Position numbers and translations under genes: made by a program. A DNA stretch of 64,000 nucleotides, taken from NCBI RefSeq assembly GCF_031143425.1, contig NC_090443.1:1054609554-1054673553 (forward strand). Reading direction: 5' to 3'. The notes under the pieces are model-generated. The model was not told the origin of the DNA, made no database searches, and saw only the letters and a program-made list of their open reading frames with translations. The number at the start of each line of letters is the position of its first letter. Position 1 is the first letter of the stretch. This DNA comes from Pleurodeles waltl (taxonomy: Eukaryota; Chordata; Amphibia; Caudata; Salamandridae). This document shows positions 45,121 to 55,720 of the stretch, piece by piece.

Positions 45121-46440
45121 TGGAAGGGCACATACATTAAGTTATGGCTTTAGCATAACTCTACAAGGTGTGCTATCCCTCCCACTGGTGACACAGGTGA
45201 ACTTGGTTCAAATGCACCAGCGATGAATGTGAAAGACAGGTTATTATAGCCCCACAAGGTGCCATTCAATATGTAATTGACATAAAAGTATTGCTTTTGG
45301 GTTACTAACAATCCCATAAGGGAATCGGGGCACCGTGGTAACAGTAACAAACCTTATTTTGTTATTCCCATTATCTCACACACACTGTACTAAGAAGAAT
45401 GCACACTTTTCAGTAAAAAGTATTTCTTATTACAGGAATAATCATTTTCTCAGTACATCTAAAAGAACTGCACAAAATATTATAAAAACTGCAAGCAGAC
45501 ACATTATAAGTAACAAAAATAAAATGAACATTTCTAGCACATTTAAAATGTCATCTAAAACCTAACACCCTAAGGTCTATTTCTATGCGCTACACTAGAA
45601 GCTTGGAAGGCTGCGCAACATGCAATCTGGAGTTTCCGAGGGAGAAGAGATGCACTGCATACTTTGTTGACAGCAAAGGCTGTCCTTATCAGTGGGGGTG
45701 TTAAGACAGTGTTCCCTGTGAAGGGAGCAAACACGCTACAGTAGCAGTCAGACGTTCTTCCTCCGGGACTCAGCTTTATCAGCTTCAAGCGAGATGTAGC
45801 ATCTGCAAAGTGTACTGGCAGTAGGTAAGGTCGTCTCTGGCAGAAACTTGGGAAATAAAATGGATGAAGGACCTCTCCTGACGTGGTCAAGTGGCAGTCC
45901 TTAAAAACTAAATCTTATCAGAAAATAGAAATTTCTGATATAGATCATGTGCATCAAGGTGTGCTTCCCAGAAGTTTTCTTATGAGCATATACGGTAAAA
46001 GGACGTTAATTCAGACTACACTATTTTGGATATATGTCTGCATGTGTTCTTATTTAACCGTGGTATGGTAAAGAGTAGATATCTGACCCAGACAAATGTT
46101 GCATTACGAGTTGTATCTATGTTATTAATCGAATGACTTGACATTTTCACAGTACTTAAGAAAATAAGGTCAGACGACATCTGGGTCTAATGCCAGACAT
46201 GACAATCATTTTGCATAAATTGGAAAGAGGGCAACTTCCATTGTTTGAGAGTAAGAAGATGCCAACCTCCATTAGTCAAGATGAAGTCGGGCCTACATGA
46301 AATGCAGTCAGATCTTAGGGACTTTACGTCAGTTGCATTCATTATTTGGTACGGCTTTGCCCAATGATTACAATGCAGGTGATAAAAAAGGGGAACCACA
46401 CCATGAAGAAAAGCTGGTTTGATGACCTTCAAAAAGTCAG
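45121..46440. other. Stretch without recognised gene
   Basis: Short frames on both strands are unconvincing. It may be an insertion that separates the N-terminal DIRS ORF1 remnant from the C-terminal one, but I could not find its ends. Confidence 0.4.
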
Positions 46441-47400
46441 TGGCCTTGACACTTCCTCTTAGTCAGGATTTCTCTCCCCTCAAGGTCCTGTCACTGAGGA
46501 GAATGCTTCTTTTGCAATAGTCCTGCCAAAGTTCTTGACCTCCAGCTTCCCATTTTAGAGGCAAAAACAAATGTCTTAATGGAAGTGCTCCAGCTGGAAC
46601 AAACATCGAGAAGCCCCTCCTGCCCTTCAGTGAGGAACTTACAGATACCCTGCTATGGGCCTGGGGCAAACCTTGTTCTGGCCCCTAGTCAATTGCCAAA
46701 TTGAGGGAAAACAATGCCCTGTCCCGGCAACCTTGTGTTTTTACTTCAGCACCCGTCCCCTCACCCCCATAGCTTGGTGGTGCAGGTACCTACAAGTTGG
46801 ACAAGCCCAAATAATTTCTGACTAATCTCCCCAGATAGATTCCAAACGTGGAAACTTCAGGGAAGAGGGACTTTTTTTTCCACATGCTTGAGCCTTAAAT
46901 CTGCTGCCTAATGGGGTTCTATTCCAACACACTTTAGGATTTGCTGTCTCCAAGGTATCCTAGAACACATCTGGCCGAGTTCACAATTTGTTGTGGTTTG
47001 GACACAACTGATTCCATCAGGTGGACCATTGGCAGCAGCATCACCATTCGCCACCCTGCTTGGTTGGGGTCCACTCGTTTTTCAGGCGATGTCCTATTGT
47101 CTCTTGTGGTAGAGGCCCAGGACTCCACCGCACCAGTGCTATAGCCACAAAAACACTCTAATATGCCCTTTCAGACACACAGTCACTGTGTTGGAGGCAA
47201 GCTCTAGCATTTTCTTTAAGGGTAGCAGTCAATCACTTCGGACAAGTCCCGCAAATTGTCTGTCAGGACTATACCCTCCACGCCTTCCACCAACATCTGG
47301 CCAACTTATTAGGGACGAAGGTTTGTCAGTGTAGAATGGTGTCTATGATTTTCTCAACTTTAACGTCATTATTGTGGCTTGCTGTGGAATAACAACTTCC
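46441..47400 (+). pseudogene. DIRS ORF1 C-terminal half remnant
   Basis: Frames around 46970-47100 read CGLDTTDSIRW, then S-I-T-I-R-H-P-A-W-L-G-S-T-R-F-S-G-D-V. These correspond to ALDSADTVART and TICRHAWLRSSGFKPE of DIRS copy 1 ORF1. The pattern (hydrophobic, R-H-x-W-L-x-S-T-x-F) is the most conserved ORF1 stretch in the window. Heavily mutated. It may be the other half of the ORF1 opening at 44341. Confidence 0.55.
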
Positions 47401-47649
47401 TTTCGCAACATTTTTTCTGGTGGATACTTTAACTATGGTTTTCTCACCTTTTGAATACTCTCCAGATCATAGTAACTGAAAACACCCTGCGTTCTTTGGT
47501 ACCAGGACTTTGTGCTTTGTGGACAGCTCAGGGAACATTCCTGACACCTGCAACTATTAACCTAGGTTACTAAAAACATAAAGCTCCACAACAAGATCCA
47601 GATTTTCCTGGAGAAAAAATGACCCTAAGCCAAACTCAATCATGAACAC

Positions 47650-48010
47650 TCATGGGTTTTGACACATTCCCAGATTTACAAGGATCTGAAAACCTGGGAA
47701 TGTGTCAAAACTGTGCGCCTCCCCAGGGGGAGCTTAACAAGTAAAAATAACTTTAGAAAGAGGAAAACACCTCCATTGATTGTTTTTTTTGCAGGAAGGT
47801 GTCGCTTCCTGTACAAAAGCAATTGTGCCAACAATGCAGACACCATTGCACCATGGTGTTTGCATTGGTGCTAGGCACCAATCTGTGCGCAGGAAAAAGG
47901 GACAGGGATGCGCTGGATTTCATTAATGCTGCGCATTCCTGCCCTTTCCTTTTGACGCAGCGCAGCGCAGCAAAGTGACTTGCTGCAAAAACTGGTAAAT
48001 GAGGCCCATG
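47650..48010. mobile_element. Short hairpin-bearing repeat, MITE-like
   Basis: A perfect 17-bp inverted repeat, TTTTGACACATTCCCAG (47657-47673) against its complement (47694-47710), lies at the left. At the right is a 'gcagcgcagcgcagc' stretch, then 'aaatgaggccc', a common end style of non-autonomous DNA transposons. Nothing coding. Boundaries are approximate, and the hairpin may be a separate element. Confidence 0.4.
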
Positions 48011-48269
48011 GCCTATGTGTAAGTACTGTTTAAACCGATTAGCCCTGTGCGTGCACCTGTGCAAAGATGCTGAACAATGTCCCTTAGTCCAGTTCCAAAA
48101 CATACCCTTGCAATTATTCCCAAGCAAAACTCTGGGTAAACTTTCCAGTATTTGTCCTGTTGTGTTTGTTACTTCACAAATCCATTTCACCTTCAGATGT
48201 ACTTGCTATACGTGATCATACACCACCATCCCACTTGTGTATGACTTTCACACATAAATTGAGAAATAT

Positions 48270-48480
48270 TGATATGGCCTAACAGCCAAAGCTGACAACT
48301 TTGAACTAAGGTAAACAGGTTCAAATCCCAGCATTGGCTCAACACCCATTGATTCTGGGCAAATGACTTAATCGCCTGTGTTTATAGTGAAAATGAATCT
48401 GACCTTGTGTAATGTAATGCAGGACTCAAGTAAAATGCTCCAACGCCCTTAGCCATGCCTATGCTCTTTAAAAATGCAAT
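48270..48480 (+). mobile_element. tRNA-derived SINE, MIR/V-SINE-like
   Basis: The A-box-like TGGCCTAACAG lies at 48275-48285 and the B-box GGTTCAAATCC at 48318-48328, spaced as in a Pol III tRNA promoter. Downstream, 'attctgggcaaatgacttaatc' matches the conserved central core wording (tgggcaagtcacttaa) of MIR/V-SINE-type SINEs. It is not a tRNA gene: no cloverleaf closes around it. Confidence 0.65.
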
Positions 48481-48759
48481 ACACATGTATAGTCTAAAAT
48501 CTTGCTATGCTTGCTATACTACAAAAATAGATACGAGGCCTTTCTCTGCTGGAGAAGAGGTTTCTCAAATTTGCTAAAATCAATGATATCAACATCGAGG
48601 TGTTTCAGAAGGCTTGTGGTTTTAGCGAACGGATGCAGAGGCCAGCACACCATTCTGAAAAGTGTTCCAGCTTGATAATCCAGTGCAGTTCACCAGCTAC
48701 CACTTTTATTGGCAGATCAATCCCTTGGCCAGTCTGACAAATACATATTGAAGTGGATT

Positions 48760-48876
48760 GACATGACAATTACAAACAACAATCCCCTCGCCTCATATCT
48801 ATGGAGATAGGTGGGTTGTGACAATTTGTTGTTCAAAAATTTGGTTGTGGTTCTATAAAGTTTGAGAAACACTGAT
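48760..48876 (-). mobile_element. hAT-like short non-autonomous element (copy 2)
   Basis: The reverse complement reads CAGTGTTTCTCAAAC...'gaaccacaacc'...'gaacaacaaa'...'aacccacc', the same block order as at 1569-1790. It ends about 70 bp before the Gypsy 3' LTR. Confidence 0.6.
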
Positions 48877-48943
48877 ATAAATACATTGTGAATTTAATGA
48901 GCTGCTAATGTGTGATATGGGAAAATCACAGCTAGTGCTTATT

Positions 48944-49131
48944 TGTGATACTAAAATGTAATAATGAAGATTGCTCCAGAAGAAAGTTGTCAATAATAAG
49001 TTTATTCTGTAAACGCAGCAACGGAAACGCTCCCTCGCCCACCTCAGTCTTTTCTGCTTCTTCCAACCGTCCCTCTTCGGAATGTGAATTCTCGACATAC
49101 GCGCGTATGTCGAGAATTCTACAACACAACA
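48944..49131 (-). mobile_element. 3' LTR of the minus-strand Gypsy element (188 bp)
   Basis: On the minus strand it starts TGTTGTGTTG at 49131 right after a polypurine tract and ends TATCACA at 48944. An AATAAA (complement of 'tttatt' near 49003-49008) follows a G/C-rich part. A 34-bp perfect palindrome lies at 49086-49119. No matching LTR is visible on the 5' side of the element (53.4-53.8 kb), so the boundaries rest on TG...CA ends and the tract alone. Confidence 0.6.
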
Positions 49132-49145
49132 TATCCACCCCCTTT
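49132..49145 (-). promoter_or_regulatory. Polypurine tract
   Basis: AAAGGGGGTGGATA on the minus strand immediately before the LTR start. This is the expected plus-strand primer site for cDNA synthesis and fixes the LTR edge. Confidence 0.7.
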
Positions 49146-49233
49146 ACAAACAGTGGATGACATGCACAAATTCTATATGACTTAAAACTATGTACAAAAT
49201 AAACAACATCAATAGTATAACTTAAAGACAACT

Positions 49234-52200
49234 TCACGCAACATAGTCCCGTAAATATTTTGGGGGTTTACGAGGTCTTAACCCTACTCTTTTGTTTTGA
49301 ACATTCCCTTTATTCATATCTGTAAGTGGTTCCATCTCTGTCTCTTGTTGACATTCATTTTGCAAACAATCTCTCCCCTATACACCCACTCTTCCTTTAT
49401 CTAATATATCTTCATCACTCATAAGTAAAAACCCACTGTTCTCATCAGAAACCCATCTCTCAGAGCCCAACTTCCTCTTCTCATTTCCATCCCTTCTGCA
49501 ATACAGTGCTACTTTCCTCTTATTCCACCGTTCACCATTTTCCAAAACAACATGAAATTCATGTACATTCCTAACTAAGTAGGGTCCCCGAAATTTCATG
49601 CAACTATTTCCATTATTCACTGCTCTGATTTTAACCAAATCTCCCTTCTTAATATTATTTTCCCAAATAGTTTGTGATGTATCTCCACTCTTATGTATCA
49701 CGTCTCTTTCCTCTAAAACTGAAACCAACCATGGTCAGTAAACTTTTGTACATGCTTTCCTGCCTCTCATCCCCTCAAAAGGAATTTTACCCGTAACACT
49801 GTGCACTGTGGTGCGATACGCCCATACAAGGTCGTCCACCATGGTACGTATATTCTTACCACATCTAATAGCCATGTTGATAACACCTTTTACCATCCGA
49901 TTGCACCTCTCTACAATACCATTGGCCTGTGGATTGTATAATGCAGTGCAGGAATTATGTATTCCTGTCTGTTTGAGAAATTGTTCCATCTCATGGGAAA
50001 CTAACTGTGTCCCATTATCTGTAATGAGTTTCGTTGGAAAACCTTCTTCATGAAATATTTCCTGCATTGTCCTAATAGTTGCTCTGGTAGTAATCTCTTT
50101 CAAAAATTTGACTGTCAACCATCTTGAATGCACATCAATCATCACTAAAGCATATCTTAAGTCCCATGGAACACCATTCAAAGGTCCAATGAAATCCATG
50201 CACAATGTATGCCACACTATGCCAGGATCTGGTATGGAACCCAATAAAGCTTGTCTGCCCACTTTCATTCTCTTCTCACTCTCCACACAATCAACACACC
50301 TCTCAACCCAATTGCAAACGTCACCATCAATCCCTGGCCACCAAAAATTTTCCTTTAGTCTTTTTTTCGTTAAAGTGTGCCCTAAATGGCCTTCGTGAGC
50401 CAACCAAAACAGTTTGTATCTCACACCTACCGGAGGAACAAACCTGTCACCCCTCACCACGATACCCTTAGTGACAATAGACAATTCCTCTAGAATCTTT
50501 GCATAGGGTCGAACCTGAGAGTTTGATGTACTCTCTCTCCTTTCTCCACTAACAATTAAATTAATAACGTCTCTCATCACCTCATCTTTCTCCATTTCCT
50601 CACACCACTCCTCACATGACACCACACCCTGAGTGCATTCAAGCACGTCCTCAACACTTGCAACAGCACCTTCACTCTCATAGTCTTGTATGCGTTGTTT
50701 ATCTACTTCCTGCCAATTCAAAGGCAAGCGAGATAGGCAATCCGCCTGAACATTACGCCATCCAGGAATATATTCAATAGTAAACTGATACTCCTGCAAC
50801 CTTGCAGCTAATCTAGCCAGGCGTGGAGACACTTTGTTGGCACCCCCAGGTAACAGTACCCTCAACAATGGTTTATGATCAGTGCGTAATATTATCTTAT
50901 GTCCCCAAATGTAAGTTCTGAAATACTCAATGACCCACGATGCAGCCAATGTCTCTTTTTCAATGACCGAGTAATTCCGTTCAGATTTGGTCAATGATCG
51001 TGACGCAAATGCAACAGTCTCTTCTCCTTTGTCAGAGATTTGTGAAAGCACAACTCCTAGACCAATTGCACTCGCATCTACTGTTACAATAGTCTTGACT
51101 TCAAGATTGAAAGGTACCAACACTTTAGCTTCACACATTTCTTTTTTTATGTTTTGAAAAGCTGACTCCTGATCATCCCCCCATTGGAACTTTTGCCCTT
51201 TTCGTAAAAGTTTTCTTATACTCTCCGTTTTATCAGCAAAGTTCTTTATGAATTTGGAGTAGTACTCAATGAGTCCCATGAATGATCTCAGCTGTTCTTT
51301 ATCCTGGGGGGATGGAACTTTTTCAGTGGCATCCAACAGTTTCCTCATTGGTTTTACTCCATGTTCAGAGAGGGTATATCCCAAATACTCAATTTCTTCA
51401 ACTAAAAATTTTCATTTTTCTTTTTTTAGTGTAAGACCTGCCCTCATAACTCTCTCTAATGCACACTTCAATACTTGGTTATGTTTTTCCAACGTTTCAC
51501 CAAAAATCAAGATGTCATCTTGAAAGTACAGCACATTATCAACCCCTTCAAATACATCACACATTATTCTCTGAAATACCCCTGCCGCAGAGGCCAAACC
51601 AAAAGGCATCCTATTAAACTGATAGACCCCTTCCATAGTAATAAATGCTGTTAACTCTTTGGTTTCCTCGTGCAATCTGACTTGATGATACGCACTCCTA
51701 ACATCTAACTTGGAAAAATATTTCCCCCCTCTCAGGAGTAAAACTAATTCGTTAATATTGGGCAATGGGTAATTATCAACCACTATATTCTGGTTAAGTG
51801 ACCTGAGGTCGACACAGAATCTCAAAGACCCATCAGACTTACTTGTGATGACCACTGGGGATATCCAACTTGATGTTTCAATACGTTCTATGATGCCCTC
51901 TTGTACCATGTCACCAATCATTTTCTTTACCTCATTCCTTGCCTTAATAGGAACTCTCCTCAATTTGTGCTGTACAGGAACTGCATCTTTCTTTAACATT
52001 ATTTTGTGTGTATACCCTTTAAGTGCTCCTACTTTATTGGTGAAAACTTCTTTGTATTCCTCCAATACTTTACCAATGTTATCGTCTTGCAACGCCATGA
52101 CCCTATCATCTGTCCTGGGGTCCAATCTTATGTGTAAATCATACTGGTGATGCCAACCCAGAATTGGAGGACCATTAGTAGCCACATAAACCTTACCCTC

Positions 52201-53361
52201 AATTTGTCTCTCAGCAAAATTTATGTTGGCCAACATGTAACCAATTATATCTATTTTCTCACCCTGATAACCACCCGGATTGATATCCTTTGGTAGAAGA
52301 CGCACATTGAGCCATTCTTTAACCAATAAACTTTTGGGTATGATTGTGTATAGCAAACCAGAATCAATCATTAGGCGTACCTTTCTCCCACGTACTATAA
52401 AATTTGCCGTTGGTCTGGGAGGTCTATGTATACTTTTCACCTCCTGTCTAGTGTTCTCTATGGATAAAACTCTATCTACTTCTTCGGCCTCCTCCATATA
52501 ATCTTGATGTATGATACCCACTCTAGATTTTCCATTATTCTTACACATGCGTGCAAAATGCCCCTTTTTACCACATTTCATGCAATCCTTACCCAAGGCA
52601 AAGCATGATTTTGAATCTGCATTGTGAAACTTACTCCCACATCTCGTACACACCTTACTATAAGACTTGTTGACGTTATTCTTATTTGCACCCTTGAACA
52701 CACGCCCACCTTTTGTACCTGCCAAGACATCATTGCCTTCTTTTATAACACAAGTGGTATTTGTATCAGAACTACCATTGGACACTCTCTCTTTCTTTTC
52801 CATCTCTCTCATACAATATTCAGATTGTTCAACAACTTTTGCTATATCGATAGCATCCTTCAACGACGGATTTTTGGTTGCCCATAATCTTTCTTGCATT
52901 TTTTTGCTATGACACTGAACGATTAATTGATCTCGTATTAATTCTTCGGTCATCGCACCAAATTGACATTTAGTGGATAACTCTCTCAACCTTGTGACAA
53001 ATTCATCAATGCTCTCCTCTGATCTTTGTGGTTGGGTATAAAATGTATGTCTTGCCATGACAATGTTGACTTCTTTCGAAAATCTTTTTTCCAGTCTTTT
53101 CCTCGCCTCCTTATACACATCCATTTCCGGTTGACCTTCTTCTACTAATGGTTGAGGTAAGTATTTAAATATGCGCTGACCTTCCTGTCCTATAGTACTC
53201 AAAAGAATAGCTTTTTTCCTCGCTGGTCTCAAATCCTGGCCATCAAGTGCCACCAAATAATTTTCAAAAATGTCAATCTATTCACTCCAAGGAATAGGTG
53301 GATTACCTGATTGTGCAAGGAACGGGGGAGGTGGTACTATACCTTGAGTATTGGTAGCCAT
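49234..53361 (-). pseudogene. Ty3/Gypsy gag-pol polyprotein in one frame, four nonsense codons
   Basis: Minus-strand ATG at 53361-53359 (MATNTQG) to TGA at 49236-49234, about 1,375 codons in one frame. In-frame stops lie at 53280-53278 (TAG), 51414-51412 (TGA), 49737-49735 (TGA) and 49380-49378 (TAG). I see no frameshift. Gag includes the zinc knuckle CMKCGKKGHFARMC (near residue 260) and a weaker upstream C-x2-C. The protease has LMIDSG (near 328). RT has FCVDLRSLNQN, LDVRSAYHQV and FQDD (near 611). RNase H has V-D-A-S-A-I-G-L-G and RTDHKPLL. Integrase has H-x3-H (HEGHLGH), CVDC, and the DDE residues in CMDFIGP, ITDNGTQ and GIVERCN. It ends KPPKYLRDYVA without a chromodomain. Probably Mag-like, but the clade needs a tree. 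Confidence 0.88.
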
Positions 53362-53540
53362 GGTAATTCACAATGTAAATATTGGACCTTTCCCTTCGTT
53401 GAATATATATATTTTATAAGACCAGCCCAATAAGTCTTTAAAACATAAATCTAAACAATGTCAAATATTGTTGATAGACAGTCACACTTTTGTGTAGAAT
53501 CTTGATGTCCTTCAAGATTAAATTGTCTACTTTTAAAATA
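53362..53540 (-). other. Leader of the minus-strand Gypsy, 5' LTR not recognised
   Basis: A/T-rich. The 188-bp LTR sequence seen at the other end does not recur here, and no clear primer-binding site precedes the gag ATG. The element may be truncated at its 5' end. Confidence 0.45.
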
Positions 53541-53760
53541 GAAATCCGAATTTTACTTCCAAAATGGCCACTTCGTATGAGAAATCCAATTTTGTACTCC
53601 CAAAATGGCTGCCACACCAATAGACGATTGAAATCCGAATTTTTACTCTCAAAATGGCCGCCACGTTATTAGAAATGCGATTTATACTCCCAAGATGGTT
53701 GCCACATTAATGTACAATTTGATCCAATGTATTTCCTACCCCCAAGATGGCCGCCACGTC
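53541..53760 (+). repeat. Five diverged tandem repeats with YY1-like motifs
   Basis: Five units of roughly 40-60 bp ('gaaatccgaatttt', then 'actcccaaaatggccgccac') carry the motif AARATGGCNGCC at about 53561, 53602, 53650, 53691 and 53742. The variants are AAAATGGCCAC, AAAATGGCTGCC, AAAATGGCCGCC, AAGATGGTTGCC and AAGATGGCCGCC. YY1 binds AARATGGCNGC. The array lies between the Gypsy leader and the ERV 5' LTR. Confidence 0.75.
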
Positions 53761-54389
53761 ATTCAACGTTTTCTTTATGGACGTGATGAAGCAGAAAATG
53801 AAGGTTTAGCTTTTATTAACGCGTAAACATAGTGTGAAATAATCATGTGTGACTTTAACCGAACTAATAAAGATTGTACGGGGACAAAATGTGCCCTCAG
53901 AGTAGTTTGCCAACAATTATAAGCGTGCTTTATATAACGTGGTGTATTAGAATTGCACTAATCCGACATAATCGTAAACGTGTGCTACGATTTGCTTGTT
54001 TGAAATGTTTTAGCTTAGCATGACTTTAGTGGAGGCTTTGGCCTAGTTGCCTGGTCTCACGGTTTAGATGCTCGTATTTTTCCACTGTGCTAATAAACGT
54101 GTATTTTTGCTTGAAGCTGTACTTTTCCACAGAAACTGTTCACATGCTTATCTTAAGGTTTCGTGCCAGCCTGGCATATTTTCTCTTTACTCCAAGGTCG
54201 ATTTGCAGGTGCGGACAATGGAGGCTCTGAAAGTGAGCTAATTGATATAAAATGTTGCAACTTGCGTACCCATCTCCAAGGATAATGTATGCTTAAGTAA
54301 AAGCTTGAGAACTGTCGTTTTTGATTGGACAATTTGAAGCTAACCTATGAACCCTCCAATGGAGACCCTACTGGATTCGAACTGTTGTC

Positions 54390-54396
54390 TATAAAA
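54390..54396 (+). promoter_or_regulatory. TATA box of the ERV promoter
   Basis: TATAAAA in the context 'gtctataaaaaccagg', upstream of a purine-rich segment typical of a transcription start. It is the best core promoter candidate in the LTR. Confidence 0.6.
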
Positions 54397-55140
54397 ACCA
54401 GGTGCACGAGAAGATATTAGATCTTTACAGCCATTACCAGCTCGATACCCGCCATTTTGACTTCGTAGCTATTATGGCCCACTTTGCTGCGACGCCATTC
54501 TGAGAGAGAGACTTTGATGCTTTCTCTAATCGAGAGAAAAAGACTTTAAATGATTCTTGCCCTAGAGACTTTAACTTTGATTTGCCCCTTTGCATGAAGT
54601 AGTTTTACCTTGCCGCCGTGAGGCAATTGCCCCGTCCACCCCTGCCCCTTTGCCCCGTCCCATGCCGATCGAAACGGTACCCATGCTGACCGAAAAACGG
54701 TACCTGTGAGACGAAGACTTCCTTGAATGCTGATCGTAATTGGTAAATATGAAAGGAAATTGTAAAATTGCATTGTGTTTCTTTTAGGTAACCAACTGCT
54801 GATTTTGATAAGAGCCCTAGTTAGGAGTTTTTCTAAATTAATGTTGCTAAATTGTTTTTGCATGAAGTCCCACATGCCGATGCTAATTTGAGGTTAGATG
54901 AGGATTCCATATGTCGCACGATGCAGTTTGAGATCTTGTTATGCTGACTAAATGTATGCAATTAGTTCATTACAGATTATCGTATTAGTGATTTGCATAG
55001 CTATTATCGAATGCCTTGTGATTCAAATGCTACATAGATTACACTTGTTTCGCCGCTATGGACAGCTATTAATGTTCATATATGTTTATCATTTGGTGTT
55101 GAGACACATCTATATTGTGCTAGCTTTGTTAATATAGGGA

Positions 55141-55166
55141 AATAAAATTCACTAACTTTGAATAAA
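55141..55166 (+). terminator. Polyadenylation signals of the ERV LTR
   Basis: AATAAA at 55141-55146 and again at 55161-55166, about 225 nt before the LTR end. With the TATA box, this implies an R region of roughly 700 nt if transcription starts near 54420. Confidence 0.5.
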
Positions 55167-55396
55167 CTGGTGTGGTTATTCCTGACTGAAAGGTCAGGGT
55201 TCGCCGAAATGTATTCTGGACTAATTGTTAAGTGTTATGTTGAGCAGGGTATTGCTTATGTACGTTATTGATTATTGATTTGATGGATTGATCGATATAA
55301 GAGTACAGAGAGTTCCCACTAAGTCAAAAGATTCATCGGCCTAAAGAGCGTCCGAACACAGGTAAAATTATTACTACGGACCGCTCTATCAGTAGA

Positions 55397-55414
55397 TGGT
55401 AGCAGAGGACGGTT
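55397..55414 (+). promoter_or_regulatory. Primer-binding site matching initiator methionine tRNA
   Basis: TGGTAGCAGAGGACGGTT. The 3' end of vertebrate initiator tRNA-Met ends CCATCCTCTGCTACCA, whose complement is TGGTAGCAGAGGATGG. The site matches at 17 of 18 positions (C for T at position 14). It follows the LTR end and precedes a 1-kb leader and gag. Confidence 0.8.
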
Positions 55415-55720
55415 ACGTCTTTTGGGACCTTGTACTCTTAAAGTACATGGTGTTGAATTAACGGTTATGCATTTTGAGACCCCACTTGACAAGTTGAATT
55501 AGATTTTTCTTGGGTAAAACAGATTGACAGAATGATGATGGGCTAGGTCCACCGCGACTTTCCCGGGATCTCGGAGCTTGCGAATGGAGAGAACGGAGGT
55601 GTGGAAACAGCGTTGGCGGTACTAGTGATGGTATGAGTGAAGTTAGGGTTTTGCGCTTGCACAGCTTATTGCCGCAGGGTGTGTGAAAAGGTTGTGAGGA
55701 TTTTTTCTATTTTAGAGGGT

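Larger units (their letters stand above)
53784..55391 (+). mobile_element. 5' LTR of the endogenous retrovirus (about 1.6 kb)
   Basis: It ends about 5 bp before the primer-binding site, at CTCTATCA (55391). A complementary start, TGATGAAG, lies at 53784. TATA box at 54390-54396 and two AATAAA signals at 55141 and 55161 give a U3-R-U5 layout with an unusually long R. The start is inferred from imperfect end complementarity. The 3' LTR that would confirm it is outside the window. Confidence 0.55.

Noticed and set aside
45180..45260. Possible second tRNA-like B box ('ggttcaaatgc')
   Set aside because: No A box at proper distance and no SINE core downstream; a single 11-bp match is not enough.
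48270..48345. tRNA gene
   Set aside because: A and B boxes are present, but no acceptor stem or cloverleaf closes, and a SINE core follows.
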